From assembly GCA_963791225.1 (NCBI GenBank), contig CAWBRV010000006.1, forward strand, positions 4,220-68,219: a DNA stretch of 64,000 nucleotides, written 5' to 3'. Of the stretch, positions 49,908 to 58,943 are shown in pieces. How positions within the stretch are numbered: position 1 is the first letter of the stretch; every line of letters starts with the position of its first letter. The notes below the pieces were generated by a model that saw only the letters and a list, made by a program, of their open reading frames with translations, was not told the origin of the DNA and ran no database searches. The position numbers and the translations under genes were made by a program. The stretch is from PALSA-612 sp963791225 (lineage in GTDB: Bacteria; Actinomycetota; Thermoleophilia; Gaiellales; Gaiellaceae).

Positions 49908-50537
49908 ATGCTGACGCTCTTCGACTACGGCCCGTCCGCGAACTGCCTCAAGGTGCGCATCCTGCTGAGGCAGCTCGGACTCGACCACGAACGCGTTGCC
50001 GTCGACATCTTCGCCGGCCAATCGCAGAGTGCCGAATACCTGCTGCTGAACCCGGCCGGGCGGACACCGGCGCTGCTGCTCGACGACGGGAGGGCGATCG
50101 CCGAATCGAACGCGATCCTGCTCTACCTCGCCGACGGCACACCGTTGCTGCCGCGAAACCCGGTCGAACGCGCGCACGTCCACCAGTGGATGTTCTTCGA
50201 GCAGAACCTGCTCGAGCCGAACGCCGGCTCGGCGCGATTCTGGCACCTGACCGGGCGCGAGACTCAGCAGCCCGGGGCATTCGCGCAGCGCCTGCAGGCG
50301 GGAAAGGACGCGCTTTCGATTCTCGATCGCGGGCTCACCGACCGCGAGTTCCTCGTCGACGGCCGCTACACGGTCGCCGATATCGCGCTGTACGGGTACA
50401 CCCACGTCGCACACGAGGCCGGAATCGACATGTCGGCGTACCCCGCGATCGCCACCTGGCTCGCGCGCGTCGCGGCGACTGACGGCTTCGTGAACGACCT
50501 CGAGCCGTACCCCGAGAACGCGCACGTCTCGGCCTGA
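49908..50537 (+). CDS. Glutathione S-transferase family protein
   Basis: The 209-residue protein has a thioredoxin-fold N-terminus (LFDYGPSANCLKVRILLRQL, with a Ser at the usual catalytic position; PAGRTPALLLDDGRAIAESN as cis-Pro and glutathione-binding loop) and an all-helical C-terminus (DGRYTVADIALYGYTHVAHE). It interrupts the dapB-dapA pair. Actinobacteria mostly use other thiols, so the real cofactor is uncertain. No clear promoter seen. Confidence 0.88.
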   Translation: MLTLFDYGPSANCLKVRILLRQLGLDHERVAVDIFAGQSQSAEYLLLNPAGRTPALLLDDGRAIAESNAILLYLADGTPLLPRNPVERAHVHQWMFFEQNLLEPNAGSARFWHLTGRETQQPGAFAQRLQAGKDALSILDRGLTDREFLVDGRYTVADIALYGYTHVAHEAGIDMSAYPAIATWLARVAATDGFVNDLEPYPENAHVSA

Positions 50538-50680
50538 GCCGGAGCCGCTTCTCAAGCATTCGGTTTCTTCCCCCGGGGCCTTCGGCCCTGCCCTCCCGGT
50601 TTGGACCGTAGCGGCGAAACCCGCACGCAGGGGAGATGCGAGCGTGCCGAACGTGTGACTTCTCGTCCACAAGCCGTGGG

Positions 50681-50709
50681 AGGACATCGCGCCGATCCCG
50701 GAGTACACT
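50681..50709 (+). promoter_or_regulatory. Leaderless promoter of dapA
   Basis: AGGACA (50681-50686) and TACACT (50704-50709) are 17 bp apart, and the -10 is seven bases before the dapA GTG (50717), so transcription should begin at or next to the start codon. The rest of the 179-bp gap holds a short GGGCC/GGCCC stem (50576-50588) and no riboswitch I recognise. Confidence 0.6.
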
Positions 50710-50716
50710 CAGCGAA

Positions 50717-51595
50717 GTGCTTGGTGAGGTCCTGACGGCGATCGTGACGCCGTTCCGGTCGGACGGCTCGGTCGACTTCCACCGCTTTGCGGCGCTCGCG
50801 CACCATCTCGTCGACCACGGCTCGGACGGGCTCGTCGTCGCGGGGACGACCGGCGAGTCGCCGACGCTCTCCGACGACGAGCGGCTCGAGCTGATCCGCG
50901 TCGCCCTCGGCGCCGTCGGCGACCGGGCAACCGTGATCGCGGGCACGGGCACGTACTCGACCGCGCATTCGATCCACCTGACGCACGAGGCCCACGCTGC
51001 CGGGGCGCACGGCTTCCTGATCGTCACGCCCTACTACAACAAGCCGCCGCAGCGCGGCATCGTCGAGCACTTCAAGGCGATCGCCGACGTCAGCGACCGG
51101 CCGGTCGTCGTCTACAACATCCCCGGCCGGGTCGCCGTCAACATCGAGCCCGAGACGATGGCCGAGCTCGCGAAGATCCCGACGGTCAAGGCGGTCAAGC
51201 AGGCGAACGACGACCTCCATCAGGCGCGGCACATCGTCGAGAACACCGGCCTCGACCTCTACGCGGGCGACGACAACCTCATCTTCCCGTTCCTCGACCT
51301 CGGCGGCGTCGGCGGCGTCTGCGTCCATACGCACGTCTGCGGGCCGCAGGTGAAGGAGATGATCCGCCTCTTCAAGCAAGGCGACCACGTCGAGGCACGG
51401 CGCATGAACGAGGCGACGGAGCCGGCCTACGAGCTGCTCAAGGTGGCATCGAACCCGATCGCGATCAAGGCAGCGCTCAACATCCTCGGACACGAGGTGG
51501 GCGGCCTGCGCCTGCCGATGGTCGAGGCGACCGAGGACGAGCAAGCGCGCGTCCGCGACTGCCTCGAGCGCCTCGGCGTGCTCGTGGCGGCCTAG
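50717..51595 (+). CDS. dapA: 4-hydroxy-tetrahydrodipicolinate synthase
   Basis: DapA condenses pyruvate and aspartate semialdehyde. The 292-residue TIM barrel has VVAGTTGESPTLSDDERLEL, IVTPYYNKPPQRGIVEHF (with the activating Tyr), VVYNIPGRVAVN and the Schiff-base Lys in VKAVKQANDD. From GTG 50717 the message is probably leaderless. RNase J follows after 31 bp. Confidence 0.95.
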   Translation: MLGEVLTAIVTPFRSDGSVDFHRFAALAHHLVDHGSDGLVVAGTTGESPTLSDDERLELIRVALGAVGDRATVIAGTGTYSTAHSIHLTHEAHAAGAHGFLIVTPYYNKPPQRGIVEHFKAIADVSDRPVVVYNIPGRVAVNIEPETMAELAKIPTVKAVKQANDDLHQARHIVENTGLDLYAGDDNLIFPFLDLGGVGGVCVHTHVCGPQVKEMIRLFKQGDHVEARRMNEATEPAYELLKVASNPIAIKAALNILGHEVGGLRLPMVEATEDEQARVRDCLERLGVLVAA

Positions 51596-51626
51596 TCGCG
51601 GCAGACCCCCCGGCTAGACTCACCCG

Positions 51627-53285
51627 GTGACGCAGGGCATACGCATCATTCCCCTCGGCGGCCTCGGCGAGGTCGGCAAGAACATGACGCTGTACGAGAC
51701 AGAGGGCGGCAGCGTCCTCGTCGACGCCGGACTTGCCTTCCCGCGCGACGAGCACCTCGGTGTCGACCTCGTGCTCCCCGACTTCTCGTACCTGAAGGAC
51801 CACGCGCGCGACATCAAGGCCGTCCTGCTCACGCACGCGCACGAGGACCACGTCGGATCGCTGCCGTACGTCCTGCGCGAGGTGCCTGTGCCGCGCGTGC
51901 TGGCGACGAAGCTCACACTCGGGCTCGTGCAGTCGAAGCTCGACGAGCACGGCCTCCTCGCCCGCACGCAGCTCGACGAGATCCGTCCCGAGGACGGCCC
52001 GTTCGACGTCGGGCCGTTCCGTGTCGACTCGGTCCGGATGGCGCACTCGGTGCCGGACAACGTCGCGTTCGTGCTCGAGGCGGCGGGGCTGCGCGTCCTG
52101 CACACGAGCGACTACAAGCTCGACCATACGCCGGTCGACGGGTTCAAGACCGACGTCGGCAAGCTCGCCGAGCTCGGGAATCTCGGCGTCGACCTGATGC
52201 TCGGCGACTCGACGAACGCCGAACGTCCCGGGTACACCGGCTCGGAGCGCCTCGTCGGAGAGGCGTTCCGCCAGATCATCCCGCTTCGCAAGGGCCGCAT
52301 CCTCGTCGCCTCGTTCGCCTCGAACGTCCACCGGATGCAGCAGGCGATCGACGTCGCGCTCGAGGCCGACCGCAAGGTGTGCGTCGTGGGCCGGTCGATG
52401 CGCAAGAACCTGAACATCGCCCGCTCGCTCGGGTACCTCTCCGTCTCCGACGACGCGCTGATCCGGCCGAACCAGCTCGGCGACTATCCGCCGGAGAGGG
52501 TGCTCGTCCTCTGCACCGGCAGCCAGGGCGAGCCGCTCTCCGCGCTGACGCGCATCGCCTACCACGACCACGCGTCCGTGCAGGTGGAGCGGGGTGACAC
52601 GGTGATCATCTCGGCGAAGCCCGTCCCCGGGAACGAACTGCGCGTGCACGACACGATCAACCAGCTCGCCCGCGCGGGCGCCGAGATCCTGCACCAGGAG
52701 ATCGCGCCGGTTCACGTGTCCGGCCACGGGAACTCGGAGGAGATCCGCACCGTGATCGCGCTCGTGCGGCCCAAGGGCGTGATGCCGGTGCACGGCGAGT
52801 TCCGGATGCAGGCCGCGCAGGCGCGCATGGCCGGCGACGCGGGCGTGCCGGCGGCGTCGATCGTGCTCGCCGAGAACGGCTCCGTCGTCGAGCTCACGCG
52901 AGACGGCGTCGGGATCGTCGATCGCGTCGACTCGGGCGTCACGTTCGTCGACGGGCTCGCGGTCGGCGACCTCAGCGACGTCGCGCTGCGCGACCGCCGG
53001 CGGCTGTCCGAGGACGGCGTGCTGATCGTCGTCGCCACGCTCACGAGCTCGAACGGCTCCTACTCCGCCTCGCCGGAGCTGATCGCGCGTGGCTTCACCG
53101 ATGCGGGCGGGCCGCTCCTCGACGAGATGCGCGAAGAGGCCGAGGAGATCCTCGACGCCTGCATCGCCGACGACATCCTCGAGGTCAAACTGCTCCAGGA
53201 GCACCTGCACGACGGGATCGGCCAGCTCGTCTACGACCGCACGCGGCGGCGCCCCATGATCCTGCCGATCGTGGTGGAGGTCTAG
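51627..53285 (+). CDS. rnj: Ribonuclease J
   Basis: The metallo-beta-lactamase/beta-CASP RNase has both endo- and 5'-exonuclease activity in its family. Zinc motif LLTHAHEDHVGSLPY (about residue 68), SDYKLDHTPVDG, GDSTNAERPGYT; beta-CASP block VASFASNVHRMQQAID; and SGHGNSEEI and PVHGEFRM for the last ligands. 552 residues, normal. TAGACT (51615-51620) six bases before GTG 51627 suggests a leaderless transcript. Confidence 0.96.
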   Translation: MTQGIRIIPLGGLGEVGKNMTLYETEGGSVLVDAGLAFPRDEHLGVDLVLPDFSYLKDHARDIKAVLLTHAHEDHVGSLPYVLREVPVPRVLATKLTLGLVQSKLDEHGLLARTQLDEIRPEDGPFDVGPFRVDSVRMAHSVPDNVAFVLEAAGLRVLHTSDYKLDHTPVDGFKTDVGKLAELGNLGVDLMLGDSTNAERPGYTGSERLVGEAFRQIIPLRKGRILVASFASNVHRMQQAIDVALEADRKVCVVGRSMRKNLNIARSLGYLSVSDDALIRPNQLGDYPPERVLVLCTGSQGEPLSALTRIAYHDHASVQVERGDTVIISAKPVPGNELRVHDTINQLARAGAEILHQEIAPVHVSGHGNSEEIRTVIALVRPKGVMPVHGEFRMQAAQARMAGDAGVPAASIVLAENGSVVELTRDGVGIVDRVDSGVTFVDGLAVGDLSDVALRDRRRLSEDGVLIVVATLTSSNGSYSASPELIARGFTDAGGPLLDEMREEAEEILDACIADDILEVKLLQEHLHDGIGQLVYDRTRRRPMILPIVVEV

Positions 53286-53289
53286 GCCC

Positions 53290-53841
53290 ATGTCCACCGT
53301 GCGCACCCGTGACTGGGCCGACGTGCTCTACGAGCACGCTCCGCGCGAGGAGACCGCGCGCAGGCTCGTGGGGCAGCTCCGCGCGTGCGAGGCGGCGGCG
53401 CTCGCGTTCTGCCGCCTGCTCGAGCGCTGGGCGCGCGGCGACGCCGATCCGTGCACGCCCGGCCGGCGACAGGCCGCGCTGCGACGGGCCGCCGACCGCG
53501 CGGAGACGGCGCTCGCGGGACTCGACCGGCCGCTGTCGCGCTACCTGCTCGAGCTGGAGCCCGAGATGGCGGAGGGCCGGTCGTGGTACGGGGGGCCCGG
53601 TGCCGGCGAGCTGCGCGAGTGGGACGAGGTGCTCGATCGCGCCGGTGTGAAGGTCTCGGCGACGCGCGTCGCGCAGGTGTACCTCGAGCTCGCGGTGCTC
53701 GTCCGCGCGCTCGAAGGCCTCGCGGACGCGTCCCGCATGGGCTCGTCGCCCGACAGCGGCTCGCTCTGGGCCGGCCTGTTCGACCTGCGCGAGAACCTGC
53801 TCGGCCAGGCCGTGGACGATCTCCGCGCTCTTGCCGCCTGA
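53290..53841 (+). CDS. Hypothetical helical protein after RNase J
   Basis: I do not recognise a family. The 183-residue product is predicted almost all-helical and rich in Ala, Arg, Leu and Glu (REETARRLVGQLRACEAAAL, QVYLELAVLVRALEGLADAS), with a Gly/Pro loop around SWYGGPGAGELREW. No signal or membrane segment. The ATG is four bases after the rnj stop and the end overlaps the ribokinase TTG, so it is co-translated with both. Confidence 0.75.
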   Translation: MSTVRTRDWADVLYEHAPREETARRLVGQLRACEAAALAFCRLLERWARGDADPCTPGRRQAALRRAADRAETALAGLDRPLSRYLLELEPEMAEGRSWYGGPGAGELREWDEVLDRAGVKVSATRVAQVYLELAVLVRALEGLADASRMGSSPDSGSLWAGLFDLRENLLGQAVDDLRALAA

Positions 53842-54658
53842 CATCGTCGTCGTCGGCTCCGTGAATCTCGACCTCGTCGCGCGCTGCGAGCGGCTGCCGC
53901 GGGTGGGGGAGACGGTCAGCGGCGCCGACTTCTCGCGCGTGCCGGGCGGCAAGGGCGCGAACCAGGCAGTCGCGGCGGCGCGGCTCGGCGCCGACGTGCG
54001 CTTCGTCGGCATGGTCGCGGTCGACGATCTCGCCGAGGATGCCCTCGCGGGGCTCGAGGAGGCGGGCGTCGACACGAGCCGCGTCGGCTGGGTCGAGGAG
54101 CCCGGCGTCCACACGGGTGTCGCACTGATCCTCGTGGACGACGACGGAGAGAACCAGATCGTGGTCGCGCCCGGCGCCAACGCCTACATGTCGGCGGCGG
54201 ACGTGCAGGTCGGCGACGCGGACGCGGTGCTCTGCCAGCTCGAGATCCCGGACGATGCGGTCGCCGCGGCCGCGCACCAGGCGCGCTTCTTCTGCCTGAA
54301 CGCAGCACCCGCCAGGCCGATCGACCTCGAGCCCGACCTGCTCGTCGTCAACCGGCTCGAGCACGAGGTCTCGGGCAACCGCGGCAAGCTCGTCGCCGTC
54401 ACGCTCGGCGCCGAGGGGGCGTTGCTGATCGAGAACGGGGAGGAGGTCGCGCGCGCCGAGCCGCCGCAGGTCGAGGCCGTCGACGGCACCGCTGCGGGCG
54501 ACGCCTTCACCGCCTGCCTCGTCGTCTCGCTCGCCGAGGGTCGCTCGCGCGAGGAGGCACTCAGGCGCGCCTGCGCCGCGGGCGCGCTCGCCGCCTCCCG
54601 CCCCGGTGCGCAGCCCTCCCTGCCGACCGCGGCGGAAATCGACAAGATCCTGGCATGA
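53831..54658 (+). CDS. rbsK: Ribokinase-family (PfkB) sugar kinase
   Basis: The 275-residue kinase has the N-terminal PfkB motif VVVGSVNLDLVARC with PGGKGANQAVAAARLGADV, and the catalytic C-terminal block VDGTAAGDAFTACLVVSLAE (Asp as base). Substrate-binding features are ribokinase-like. Next to a nucleoside hydrolase it would phosphorylate the ribose released. The TTG start overlaps the previous gene. Specificity for ribose is inferred from context. Confidence 0.85.
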   Translation: MPPDIVVVGSVNLDLVARCERLPRVGETVSGADFSRVPGGKGANQAVAAARLGADVRFVGMVAVDDLAEDALAGLEEAGVDTSRVGWVEEPGVHTGVALILVDDDGENQIVVAPGANAYMSAADVQVGDADAVLCQLEIPDDAVAAAAHQARFFCLNAAPARPIDLEPDLLVVNRLEHEVSGNRGKLVAVTLGAEGALLIENGEEVARAEPPQVEAVDGTAAGDAFTACLVVSLAEGRSREEALRRACAAGALAASRPGAQPSLPTAAEIDKILA

Positions 54659-54774
54659 CGATCGTTCTCACGTTCCTGGGGCGTCGCTGGCAAAGGAGGC
54701 AAGCGCGCGGCGCGCAGGACAGTACGTCGGGTGCGGACAAGCGCCGCGCGCTCAGCATCCTGCCGCCAGCGACG

Positions 54775-54819
54775 TCAGCCGCGGCGGAGGGCGGCTCCGC
54801 CGCCCTTCAGCCGCGGCGG
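54775..54819 (+). repeat. Hairpin flanked by 13-bp direct repeats
   Basis: TCAGCCGCGGCGG occurs at 54775-54787 and 54807-54819; between them AGGGCGGC-TCC-GCCGCCCT (54788-54806) forms a perfect 8-bp hairpin. It lies in the 169-bp gap before the nucleoside hydrolase GTG and may act as a terminator of the ribokinase unit. Confidence 0.55.
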
Positions 54820-54827
54820 CCAGGGAC

Positions 54828-55757
54828 GTGAGAACCCCGATCCTGATCGACTGCGACCCGGGCCACGACGACGCGATCGCGTTGCTGCTCGCGCTCGCGA
54901 GCCCCGAGGTCGAGCTCCTGGGCATCACGACCGTCGCCGGCAACCAGACGCTCGAGAAGACGACGGCGAACGCGCTCAAGATCCTCGAGTTCGTCGGCCG
55001 GACAGAGGTCACGGTGGCCGCCGGTTCCGCGCGGCCGCTCGTGCGCGAGCCCTATGTCGCCGCCTACGTCCACGGCGAGAGCGGCATGGACGGCCCCGAG
55101 CTGCCGACGCCGCACACCCGGCCGGTGACCGAGCACGCGGTGGACTTCCTCGCCAACCGGCTCACGGAATCCGACCGCCCGGTGACGCTCATACCGGTCG
55201 GGCCGCTGACGAACGTCGGGCTCCTCCTCGCGCGCTACCCGGAGGTCGCGGACCGGATCGAGCGGATCGTGCTGATGGGAGGAGCGATCGCCGAGGGCAA
55301 CGTCACGCCGGCGGCCGAGTTCAACATCTGGGCCGACCCGGAGGCGGCGTCACGCGTGTTCACGAGCGGGATCGACGTGACGATGATCGGCCTCGACGTC
55401 ACGCACAAGGCGCTGTTCCGTCCCGCCGACTCGGAACGCCTCGCCGCGACGGGCCGCGTGGGCAAGCTCGTTGCCGAGCTGTTCGGCTTCTACCAGCGGT
55501 TCCACTCGGAGCAGTACGGCTGGGACGGCTCGCCCGTCCACGACGCCGTCGCCGTCGCGCACGTCGTCCGTCCGGGGCTCGTCGAGACCGCCGACCGCGG
55601 CGTCGTCGTCGACTGCGGCGGCGAGCTGTCGCGGGGCCGCACGTACGTCGACCTCTGGGGCCGCGCGCACTGGGAGCCGAACGCCCACGTGGCCGTCGAC
55701 ATCGACGCGCAGGGATTCGTCGACTTCCTCGTCGAGCGGATCGCATCGCTGGGCTGA
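54828..55757 (+). CDS. Inosine-uridine-type nucleoside hydrolase
   Basis: The 309-residue enzyme cleaves ribonucleosides to base and ribose. The calcium site is ILIDCDPGHDDAIALLLAL, GVTTVAGNQ-like ITTVAGNQTLEKTT follows, and VLMGGAIAEGNVTPAAEFNI and the late SPVHDAVAVAHVV complete the active site. GTG 54828 was chosen because the conserved domain starts there. It is flanked by ribokinase upstream and a nucleoside importer a few genes on. Confidence 0.92.
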   Translation: MRTPILIDCDPGHDDAIALLLALASPEVELLGITTVAGNQTLEKTTANALKILEFVGRTEVTVAAGSARPLVREPYVAAYVHGESGMDGPELPTPHTRPVTEHAVDFLANRLTESDRPVTLIPVGPLTNVGLLLARYPEVADRIERIVLMGGAIAEGNVTPAAEFNIWADPEAASRVFTSGIDVTMIGLDVTHKALFRPADSERLAATGRVGKLVAELFGFYQRFHSEQYGWDGSPVHDAVAVAHVVRPGLVETADRGVVVDCGGELSRGRTYVDLWGRAHWEPNAHVAVDIDAQGFVDFLVERIASLG

Positions 55758-55760
55758 GCC

Positions 55761-56573
55761 GTGAGATTCGGCGTCATCACGCTCCAGGACGCGCCGTGGG
55801 CCGAGCTGGTCGATCGCTGGCGGACGCTCGATGACCTCGGTATCGACACGATCTGGGTCGCAGATCATCTCGGGAGCGACAGGCTCGCGCCTGAACAGCC
55901 CTGGTTCGAAGCCTGGAGCTGCCTGACTGCTCTCGCGCACGTGACGTCGCGCCCCCGGATCGGGCCGCTCGTCAGCCCGATGACATTTCGCAATCCCGCC
56001 GTCCTCGCCCGCACCGCACTGACGGTGGCAGACATCTCCGGCGGCCGGCTCGAGCTCGGAATCGGCTCCGGTGCCTCGGAGTTCGACCACAGGGCCGCGG
56101 GCGTGCCGGTGTGGAGCCCCAAGGAGCGCGCGGCCGCGTTCACCGTCTGGATCGAGCGGTTGCGCGAGATGCTCGCCTACGAACGCTTCCACCCGAAGCG
56201 GGAGATCCCGCTGACGATCGCGGGCCGCGGCAAGACCATTCTCGGGCTCGCTGCCCGTTACGCCGACCGCTGGAACACCTACGGCGGCTTCGGCATCGGC
56301 CCGGAGGAAGCCGTCCGCGGCGGCCGTGAGGACAACGCCCGTCTGGACGAGCTCTGCGCCGAGACGGGGCGGACCGTGGTGCGCTCCGCGCTGATCGGCT
56401 ACCCGTTCAACGGCGAGACCCCGTGGCGATCGGACGGAGCGTTCGCGGACGTCGTCGGCCGCTGGGAGGAGGCCGGTTTCGAGGAGCTCGTCTTCTTCTA
56501 TCCGGCGGCCTGGGAGATGCCCGAGGGATCGGTCGAACCGGGCCTGTTCGAGCGGATGCTCGGAAAGGGCTAG
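55761..56573 (+). CDS. Luciferase-like monooxygenase, probably F420-dependent
   Basis: The 270-residue protein is a bacterial-luciferase-fold oxidoreductase: IDTIWVADHLGSDRLAPEQP, SRPRIGPLVSPMTFRNPAVL, TVADISGGRLELGIGSGASE and a later IAGRGKTILGLAARYADRWN. These are features of the F420-dependent group found in actinobacteria, but FMN cannot be excluded. The start is GTG three bases after the hydrolase stop. Substrate unknown. Confidence 0.87.
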   Translation: MRFGVITLQDAPWAELVDRWRTLDDLGIDTIWVADHLGSDRLAPEQPWFEAWSCLTALAHVTSRPRIGPLVSPMTFRNPAVLARTALTVADISGGRLELGIGSGASEFDHRAAGVPVWSPKERAAAFTVWIERLREMLAYERFHPKREIPLTIAGRGKTILGLAARYADRWNTYGGFGIGPEEAVRGGREDNARLDELCAETGRTVVRSALIGYPFNGETPWRSDGAFADVVGRWEEAGFEELVFFYPAAWEMPEGSVEPGLFERMLGKG

Positions 56574-56598
56574 CGCCGCACGCGTCGAAGTCCGCGCC

Positions 56599-58833
56599 AT
56601 GGCGCGCAAGAAGCGGCGGACCAAGCTGCGCCCGCGGACGCCCGCACGGATCCGCAAGAAGCGCGCGCCGTCCCGCCGGAGCCAGGTCGCGAGCCATCAC
56701 CGCGCCGAACTCGTCGCACTCGCCCTCGTCGCCTTCGGCGTCTTCTTCGGCGCCGTCCTCTACGGGAGCTGGAACGGCGGCTCGGCGGGCGCCTGGCTCG
56801 CGAACGGCCTCCGCGACCTCGTCGGTGCGGCGGCCTACGTCGTTCCGGTCGCGCTCGTCGCCCTCGGATCGCTCATGCTCGCCCGCAGCAAGCTCGTCGA
56901 CTTCCGTCCCTTTCGGCTCGGCCTGATTGCGACCGCGCTCGGGCTCGGCCTCGTCCTCGGTCGTGCGCACGGTGGGTACTTCGGGAAGGGCCTCGACGAC
57001 TCGCTCGGCCACGCGATCGGCTCGACCGGCCTCGCCGTGCTCGGCGCCTTCACGCTCCTCGCCGGCGTCCTGCTCCTGACCGGCGCCTCCGTCGGCGCCA
57101 TCCTGCGCCGCTCCCACCACGCCGTGCGGGTCGCGGGCCGGTCGGCTCACCGCACCGCCCGCCGTCACCTCGAGCGCCCGTCCCCGGAACCAAGTGACAC
57201 TGTGTTGCAAGGAGTGGAGGAGCCCGCCGCGGGGCCTGCGCCGCCGCTCGTGGACGTCGTCGAGGACTATCCCGACCTCGTCTCGTCGGAGGAAAACGCC
57301 TACGAGCCGGCGCCGCTGCTCGTCGCCCTCTCCGAGCCGGACGTCGCCGAGGACACCCAGGGATCGCTGTTCGACGCCGCCGACGCGCCGCCGCCCGAGT
57401 ACCGACTGCCGGACCGGGCGATCCTGCGGCGGTCGAAGCCCGTGGACGGCTCCTCGGCCGAGCAGAACGCCCGCACCTCGGAGTTGCTCGTGCGCACGCT
57501 CGCGAACTTCGGCGTCCAGGCGACCGTCGTCGGCGAGATCTCGGGGCCGCGCGTGACGCGCTACGAACTCCAGCTCGCGGCCGGGACGAAGGTCTCGAAG
57601 GTCGCCAGCCTCAAGGACGACCTCTCGTACGCCCTCGCGACGACCGAGATCCGCATCCTCGCGCCGATTCCCGGCAAGCAGGCGGTCGGCGTCGAGGTTC
57701 CCAACACATCGCCCAACCTGGTCACCCTCGGCGACGTCTTCGACGACCTGCCCACCGCAGCCAGCCCGCTGTCGGTCTGGCTCGGCAAGGACATCTCCGG
57801 GAACGCGATCTGGACCGACCTCGCACGGATGCCGCACCTGCTGATCGCCGGCACGACGGGCTCGGGCAAGTCGGGCTGCCTGAACACGATGCTGACGTCG
57901 ATCCTGCTCCGTTCCACGCCCGACGAGGTACGGATGATCATGATCGATCCGAAGCGCATCGAGCTCGGGTTCTACGAGTCGATCCCTCACCTGCTCACCT
58001 CGGTCGTGTCCAGCCCGAAGCAGGCTGCGGCGGCGCTGATCAACGTCGTCGGGGAGATGGAGCGCCGCTACGAGCGCATGAGCCTGATGCGGGCCCGCAG
58101 CCTGCCCGAGCTCAACCGCTCGCTCCGTGCCCGGGGCATCGAGACGCTGCCGTACCTGCTCGTCGTCATCGACGAGCTCGCCGACCTGATGATGATCTCG
58201 CCGCAGGAGGTCGAGGATGCCGTGATCCGGCTCGCGCAGAAGTCCCGCGCGGTCGGCATCCACCTCGTGCTCGCGACGCAGCGCCCTTCGGTCGACGTGA
58301 TCACCGGGATGATCAAGGCCAACGTGCCGAGCCGGATCGCGTTCGCCGTCTCCAGCCAGACGGACTCTCGGGTGATCCTCGACCAGTCGGGGGCCGAATC
58401 GCTGCTCGGCCAGGGCGACATGCTGTTCAAGCCGCTCGGGACCTCGCGCCTGCAGCGCCTCCAGGGCGCGTACGTGAGCGAGGAGGAGATCGCGCTCGTG
58501 GTCGAGCAGTGCCGGGCCCAGCGCCCGCAGGAGCTCGACGAGTCGCTGCTCGTTCCGCCGGAGCCCGAGCCCTCCGAGGACGACGTGGACGACGGCGAGT
58601 TCGACCCGGACGAGGACCCGCTGCTCGAGAAGGCGATCGAGATCGTCATCCAGACCCAAACGGCGTCCGTCTCGCTGATCCAGCGTCGTCTGCGGGTCGG
58701 CTACACCCGGGCCGGGCGCCTGATCGACATGCTCGAGCGGCGCGGCATCATCTCGGGCTACGAGGGCTCCAAACCGCGCCGCGTGCTGGTCGGCGAGGGG
58801 GACCTCGACCGCGTGCCTGCCGCCGACCGCTAA
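56599..58833 (+). CDS. ftsK: DNA translocase FtsK/SpoIIIE
   Basis: FtsK pumps chromosomal DNA at division. The N-terminus is basic and carries about four membrane helices (LVALALVAFGVFFGAVLYGS to LLAGVLLLTGA), then a linker. The motor has Walker A AGTTGSGKSGCLN (about residue 416), Walker B YLLVVIDELADLMM and VLATQRPSVDVITG. The C-terminal winged-helix gamma domain (VSLIQRRLRVGYTRAGRLID) reads the KOPS polarity sequences. 744 residues; the frame is intact. Confidence 0.96.
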   Translation: MARKKRRTKLRPRTPARIRKKRAPSRRSQVASHHRAELVALALVAFGVFFGAVLYGSWNGGSAGAWLANGLRDLVGAAAYVVPVALVALGSLMLARSKLVDFRPFRLGLIATALGLGLVLGRAHGGYFGKGLDDSLGHAIGSTGLAVLGAFTLLAGVLLLTGASVGAILRRSHHAVRVAGRSAHRTARRHLERPSPEPSDTVLQGVEEPAAGPAPPLVDVVEDYPDLVSSEENAYEPAPLLVALSEPDVAEDTQGSLFDAADAPPPEYRLPDRAILRRSKPVDGSSAEQNARTSELLVRTLANFGVQATVVGEISGPRVTRYELQLAAGTKVSKVASLKDDLSYALATTEIRILAPIPGKQAVGVEVPNTSPNLVTLGDVFDDLPTAASPLSVWLGKDISGNAIWTDLARMPHLLIAGTTGSGKSGCLNTMLTSILLRSTPDEVRMIMIDPKRIELGFYESIPHLLTSVVSSPKQAAAALINVVGEMERRYERMSLMRARSLPELNRSLRARGIETLPYLLVVIDELADLMMISPQEVEDAVIRLAQKSRAVGIHLVLATQRPSVDVITGMIKANVPSRIAFAVSSQTDSRVILDQSGAESLLGQGDMLFKPLGTSRLQRLQGAYVSEEEIALVVEQCRAQRPQELDESLLVPPEPEPSEDDVDDGEFDPDEDPLLEKAIEIVIQTQTASVSLIQRRLRVGYTRAGRLIDMLERRGIISGYEGSKPRRVLVGEGDLDRVPAADR

Positions 58834-58943
58834 ACGCCGTCCGGCGCGAGTAAATCAGGATTTATCCGCTGGTCGCAGGCCTAACTTCGGAGTAAAATCG
58901 CCGTCGGACCTATGGGCAAGCACCATCTTTCTAGGGAGGGCAT

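Noticed and set aside
50538..50680. Lysine riboswitch upstream of dapA
   Set aside because: No conserved lysine-riboswitch core or multi-helix junction is visible, and the dapA transcript appears leaderless.
58834..58943. Purine or guanidine riboswitch before the nucleoside importer
   Set aside because: The 110-bp gap has a promoter-like TAAAAT and a ribosome-binding site but no recognisable aptamer loops.
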